From positions 60,842-124,841 of the forward strand of contig JAFGBS010000021.1 in assembly GCA_016933055.1 (NCBI GenBank): a stretch of 64,000 bases of DNA, in the 5' to 3' direction. Position 1 is the stretch's first letter. Each line of letters opens with the position of its first letter. The notes under the pieces were generated by a model. The model was not told the origin of the DNA. It saw only the letters and a program-made list of their open reading frames with translations, and did no database searches. Below, piece by piece: positions 63,698 to 64,000 of the stretch. This DNA comes from Promethearchaeota archaeon. Lineage in GTDB: Archaea; Asgardarchaeota; Lokiarchaeia; Sigyniarchaeales; Promethearchaeaceae. A program made the position numbers and the translations under genes.

Positions 63698-64000
63698 ATA
63701 AAGTCAAATACGCTAAACCAAAAAAAAGTGTCTTTTCTTTTTTATAGTTACCGATTTTTTAAAGGCTCTTAATGTACCTTTTTTTTTATCTAGCAAAAAT
63801 TCACGGTAACCCATTCCCAAAAACTCTGCTAAAAAGCCTAAAATTCAACTTCAGTTGACTTTACTTCCTTTCCACGTTGTAGCACCGTATTCCGAATTTT
63901 AGGTTTTTTATCGTAGGTGTTCCTTTAACCCACGCTATGCGTGGTTATCCACGTGCGTTACCAATTTTTGAAATGGGACTATAGTTCTCGTTAAAAGGGC
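63698..64000. other. Intergenic region with hairpins, no gene seen
   Basis: Contains the fourth CGTAGG motif (63912-63924, here ending CCTT) and a perfect hairpin CCACGC-TAT-GCGTGG at 63930-63944. No gene is recognised before the window ends. Confidence 0.35.

Overview
The window looks like chromosomal DNA of an archaeon, most probably an Asgard (Lokiarchaeia-type) archaeon. This is inferred from gene content and promoters, because no rRNA, tRNA or ribosomal protein gene is present to confirm it. The DNA is AT-rich. Many genes start at or near an archaeal TATA box placed 25-33 bases upstream, often without a leader, while others use GGTG/GGAGG ribosome-binding sites. The content mixes archaeal families (NikR, AbrB/VapC, an RNase J-like protein, a CARF-HTH regulator, NosD/CARDB surface proteins, small zinc-ribbon proteins) with genes usually seen in bacteria (rhamnose catabolism, GH78, GH2, sulfatase, GPH transporters, cold-shock protein, PAQR/hemolysin III).

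Layout. 0-16 kb holds membrane and redox genes: an acyltransferase-like membrane protein, a B12-type radical SAM enzyme, a 2TM/PadR pair, a GPH symporter, two PAQR proteins, a C45-type amidohydrolase, a HemW-like radical SAM protein, NikR, and an unrecognised secreted/membrane pair. 16.9-28.6 kb is a sugar-utilisation locus. One minus-strand operon encodes L-rhamnose isomerase, a class II aldolase, rhamnulokinase, a GPH symporter and a carboxylesterase. Facing it are a GH78 alpha-L-rhamnosidase, a decayed GH78 remnant and a sulfatase. Together they suggest use of a rhamnose-containing, possibly sulfated and acylated glycan. A GH2 beta-galactosidase at 59.5 kb may belong to the same physiology.

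28.7-42.7 kb is a cell-surface region: a beta-helix/calcium-repeat/CARDB protein with a cytosolic C-terminal domain, an ADP-ribosylglycohydrolase, a cold-shock protein, and three tandem membrane-anchored V8-like serine proteases that share a copied promoter. After these come small membrane proteins, an OB+PUR-like nucleic-acid-binding protein and a lipoyl-less E2 acyltransferase domain. Two copies of a 189-bp cassette, each encoding a 22-residue microprotein with its own promoter and ribosome-binding site, lie in this region at 38.8 and 42.5 kb.

43-51 kb carries a minus-strand array of a 58-residue protein, a CARF-HTH regulator, a beta-propeller protein and an RNase J-like nuclease. It also has a TM2 protein, an ion transporter and a B-box-like membrane protein. 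51.8-64 kb holds a second acyltransferase-like membrane protein, a CoA-transferase/GNAT fusion, a HEAT-like protein, an AbrB-VapC toxin-antitoxin pair, an MBL hydrolase, the beta-galactosidase and an ICMT-like methyltransferase. Several short gene remnants lie in the intergenic regions here. No CRISPR array, intact insertion sequence, tRNA or rRNA was seen.

The most noteworthy candidates are the duplicated microprotein cassette, the tandem protease family with its shared promoter, the CARF/propeller/RNase array, and the archaeal rhamnose locus.
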